From: Geothrix sp. | GTDB lineage: Bacteria > Acidobacteriota > Holophagae > Holophagales > Holophagaceae | Length of the DNA: 7,365 bases | Assembly: GCA_023701165.1 (NCBI GenBank) | Contig: JAMPXL010000041.1 | Coordinates: forward strand, 1 to 7,365 | Direction: 5' to 3' | In this document: one piece after another, positions 6,055 to 7,365 of the stretch | Position numbering within the stretch: the first letter of the stretch is position 1 | Layout of the letters: every line of letters starts with the position of its first letter | The notes under the pieces: generated by a model | Told to the model about the DNA's origin: nothing | Databases searched by the model: none | The model's input: only the letters and a program-made list of their open reading frames with translations | Program-made: the position numbers and the translations under genes

Positions 6055-7029
6055 ATGGATCTGGTCCTGCTCCGCCTGTCCGCCCTCGGCGACATCCTCC
6101 GTGTTCTCCCCGCCTGGGCGAACCTGCACGAGGCCTTCCCCGGCGCCCGGTTCCGGGCGGTGGTGGAAGACCGCCACGCCTTTCTGCTGGAACCGATGCC
6201 TTGGGTGGAGCCTGTGCTCGTGGTGCGGAAGCGGCTGTCGAATCCCCTGACGGCCCTCGGGGAACTGAGGCGCGTGGCGGGCCTGGTCCGGGGGGCGGAG
6301 GCCAGCCTGGATTTCCACGGCATCCTCAAGGCGGCGTTGATCCCGAGGCTGGCGGAGGTCTCCGAGCGCTGGGGGGATGGGGTCACCAAGGAGTTCGCGG
6401 GGTCACTCCAGACCCATCCCTTGCCCTTCCGGCACCAGACCCGGTACAGCCAGGCCCTGGGGCTGGCTGGGGCCTTCGGCCGCAGCCGGGGTGTGGAAGG
6501 CCTGGACCGGTTCCGTCCCGTACTCGCGGAGGCCGAGCTCCCGGACCCCGGGGCGGTCTGGCTTCAGGGCGCCAGGCCCAGGGCGGTGCTGGTGCCCGGG
6601 GCCTCGCGCCGGGGCGCCATCAAGCGCTGGCCTCTGCGCCATTGGATCGAGCTTGCCCGCCTGATGAAGGACCGCTGGGATCTGCGATGGTCTCTCGGGC
6701 CTGAAGAAGAAGACCTCCGCAGCTGGCTGCCCGAGGCCACCGGGGTGCCGGCCTTTCCTCGGCTGGGGTTCTGGCAGCTGGCTTCCGCGCTCCGGCAGGC
6801 CGACCGCGTGGTGTCGCCGGACACCGGGCTGCTGCATCTGGCCGTGGTGCTCGGGGTTCCGGTCCTGGGCCTCTACGGGTCCAGCGACCCGGTGGTGGCG
6901 GGGCTGCCCCCGGGGGCAGGGCGCGTGCTCCGCACCGGCATCAGCTGCGCGCCCTGCCGGGAGCGGGCCTGCCAGCGGCGGCAGTGCATGGAGGATCTGG
7001 CGCCGCAACGGGTGGCCGAGGCCTTCTGA
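6055..7029 (+). CDS. Glycosyltransferase family 9 (ADP-heptose:LPS heptosyltransferase-like)
   Basis: GT9 enzymes add heptose from ADP-heptose to the lipopolysaccharide core at the cytoplasmic face of the inner membrane. The 324-aa length is typical. The N-terminus has the family signature LRLSALGDILRVLPA, followed by DFHG near residue 85. The second Rossmann half shows LVPGASRRGAIKRWPLRHW (about 180-200), the nucleotide-sugar-binding SPDTGLLHLA (D256, H261), then GVPVLGLYGSSDP. The C-terminus carries the cysteine cluster CAPCRERACQRRQCM (C298, C301, C306, C311), common in this family. The start ATG at 6055 puts the signature at the very N-terminus as usual; a GGAG lies only two bases upstream, so initiation may be weak. 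It is transcribed alone, divergent from the rnr operon and closed by its own terminator. Assignment to WaaC, WaaF or WaaQ type, or to another sugar, is not possible from sequence alone. Confidence 0.92.
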   Translation: MDLVLLRLSALGDILRVLPAWANLHEAFPGARFRAVVEDRHAFLLEPMPWVEPVLVVRKRLSNPLTALGELRRVAGLVRGAEASLDFHGILKAALIPRLAEVSERWGDGVTKEFAGSLQTHPLPFRHQTRYSQALGLAGAFGRSRGVEGLDRFRPVLAEAELPDPGAVWLQGARPRAVLVPGASRRGAIKRWPLRHWIELARLMKDRWDLRWSLGPEEEDLRSWLPEATGVPAFPRLGFWQLASALRQADRVVSPDTGLLHLAVVLGVPVLGLYGSSDPVVAGLPPGAGRVLRTGISCAPCRERACQRRQCMEDLAPQRVAEAF

Positions 7030-7079
7030 GCGCAGGATTCGGACAAATCAAAGAATCGCTGCTCCTCAGGCTTTTTTTT
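7021..7079 (+). terminator. Intrinsic terminator overlapping the end of the glycosyltransferase gene
   Basis: The left arm 7021-7040 and right arm 7053-7071 form an imperfect stem: GCCT/AGGC, GAGC/GCTC and GATTC/GAATC, separated by two small internal loops, with a 12-nt apical loop. Eight consecutive T follow directly at 7072-7079. The stem begins in the last two sense codons of the gene and includes its stop codon. Stem plus U-tract is the standard Rho-independent form, though the internal loops weaken it. Confidence 0.7.
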
Positions 7080-7113
7080 GCAAAGATAAGGCCCTCACGA
7101 TCGGATACGTGAC

Positions 7114-7365
7114 ATGCCTTCGACCGACGCCTTCCAGGAGCTATTCCGCCGCCATCCGGTTCCCATGTGGATCTACGATCTGCAGACGCTGCGCTTTCTG
7201 GAGGTGAACGACGCGGCCTGCCAGGTCTACGGGCATGACCGGGAGGCGTTCCTCCTGCTGTCCCTGCGCGACATCCGTCCCCCTGAGGAGGTGGTGCTGC
7301 TGGAGGGCAACGTGGCCCGGGGACGGGAGCCCTTCCAGCGGAGCGGCACCTGGTGCCACATGACC
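7114..7365 (+). CDS. PAS-domain signalling protein, N-terminal fragment (cut by window end)
   Basis: The frame from the ATG at 7114 stays open through the last base, giving 84 residues. They match the start of a PAS sensor domain: FRRHPVPMWIYDLQTLRFLE, then VNDAACQVYG, then a DIRPPEE motif near residues 53-59. This style is common at the N-terminus of sensor histidine kinases and diguanylate cyclases, where the PAS fold binds a small ligand or mediates dimerisation. The output domain lies outside the window, so the kind of signalling protein cannot be told. No signal peptide or membrane segment precedes the PAS, which suggests cytoplasmic sensing. Only a weak GGA lies about 8 nt upstream as a ribosome binding site. 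It starts 34 nt after the preceding T-tract terminator, so its promoter is probably in or near that short gap. Confidence 0.85.
   Translation, partial: MPSTDAFQELFRRHPVPMWIYDLQTLRFLEVNDAACQVYGHDREAFLLLSLRDIRPPEEVVLLEGNVARGREPFQRSGTWCHMT

Noticed and set aside
5883..6389. N-terminal extension of the secreted-protein gene to 6389
   Set aside because: It would run antisense through the glycosyltransferase gene and bury a clear signal peptide in mid-protein.
1..7365. CRISPR arrays, tRNA or rRNA genes, insertion sequences and phage genes
   Set aside because: I looked for direct repeats with spacers, tRNA-like cloverleaf sequence, transposase motifs and terminal inverted repeats and found none; the window looks like ordinary chromosomal backbone.

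Overview
The window is about 7.4 kb of very GC-rich, gene-dense bacterial DNA. It holds six complete protein-coding genes and the start of a seventh. LPS-type heptosyltransferase motifs imply a Gram-negative envelope. The high GC, a PAS N-terminus of the 'hPxPMWxYDLxTLxFLxVNdAA' style and a BlaR1-like M56 protease would all fit an acidobacterial (Holophaga/Geothrix-like) chromosome. That placement is an inference from protein style, not a computed result.

Layout. Positions 7-1749 (+) encode a BlaR1-like M56 membrane metalloprotease. Its periplasmic C-terminus is a lytic transglycosylase (SLT) domain followed by an unrecognised beta-rich module. A strong 21-bp hairpin (1758-1802) then separates it from a convergent minus-strand block. 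Read in its transcription direction, that block is: a secreted helical protein of unknown function (5882-5007), RNase R (rnr, 4976-2691), Holliday junction resolvase (ruvC, 2694-2179, overlapping rnr by ATGA), and a small helical orphan protein (2012-1812). The orphan lies behind a 166-nt intergenic stretch packed with inverted repeats, one of which resembles a CRP/FNR-family site. A 172-nt divergent promoter region (5883-6054) separates the block from a family 9 glycosyltransferase (6055-7029, +). That gene ends in an intrinsic terminator whose stem starts inside its last codons and is followed by eight T. From 7114 to the window edge runs the N-terminus of a PAS-domain signalling protein.

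How the genes relate. The secreted protein, rnr and ruvC look like one transcription unit with tight spacing (30 nt, then a 4-nt overlap). It joins RNA decay with recombination, and ruvA and ruvB are not adjacent. The M56-SLT protein is the most unusual item. BlaR1 receptors carry a periplasmic penicillin-binding sensor after the protease; here a transglycosylase fold with its catalytic motifs intact takes that place. This suggests a peptidoglycan- or muropeptide-sensing protease, or an envelope enzyme, whose probable BlaI-type partner would lie just upstream of the window.
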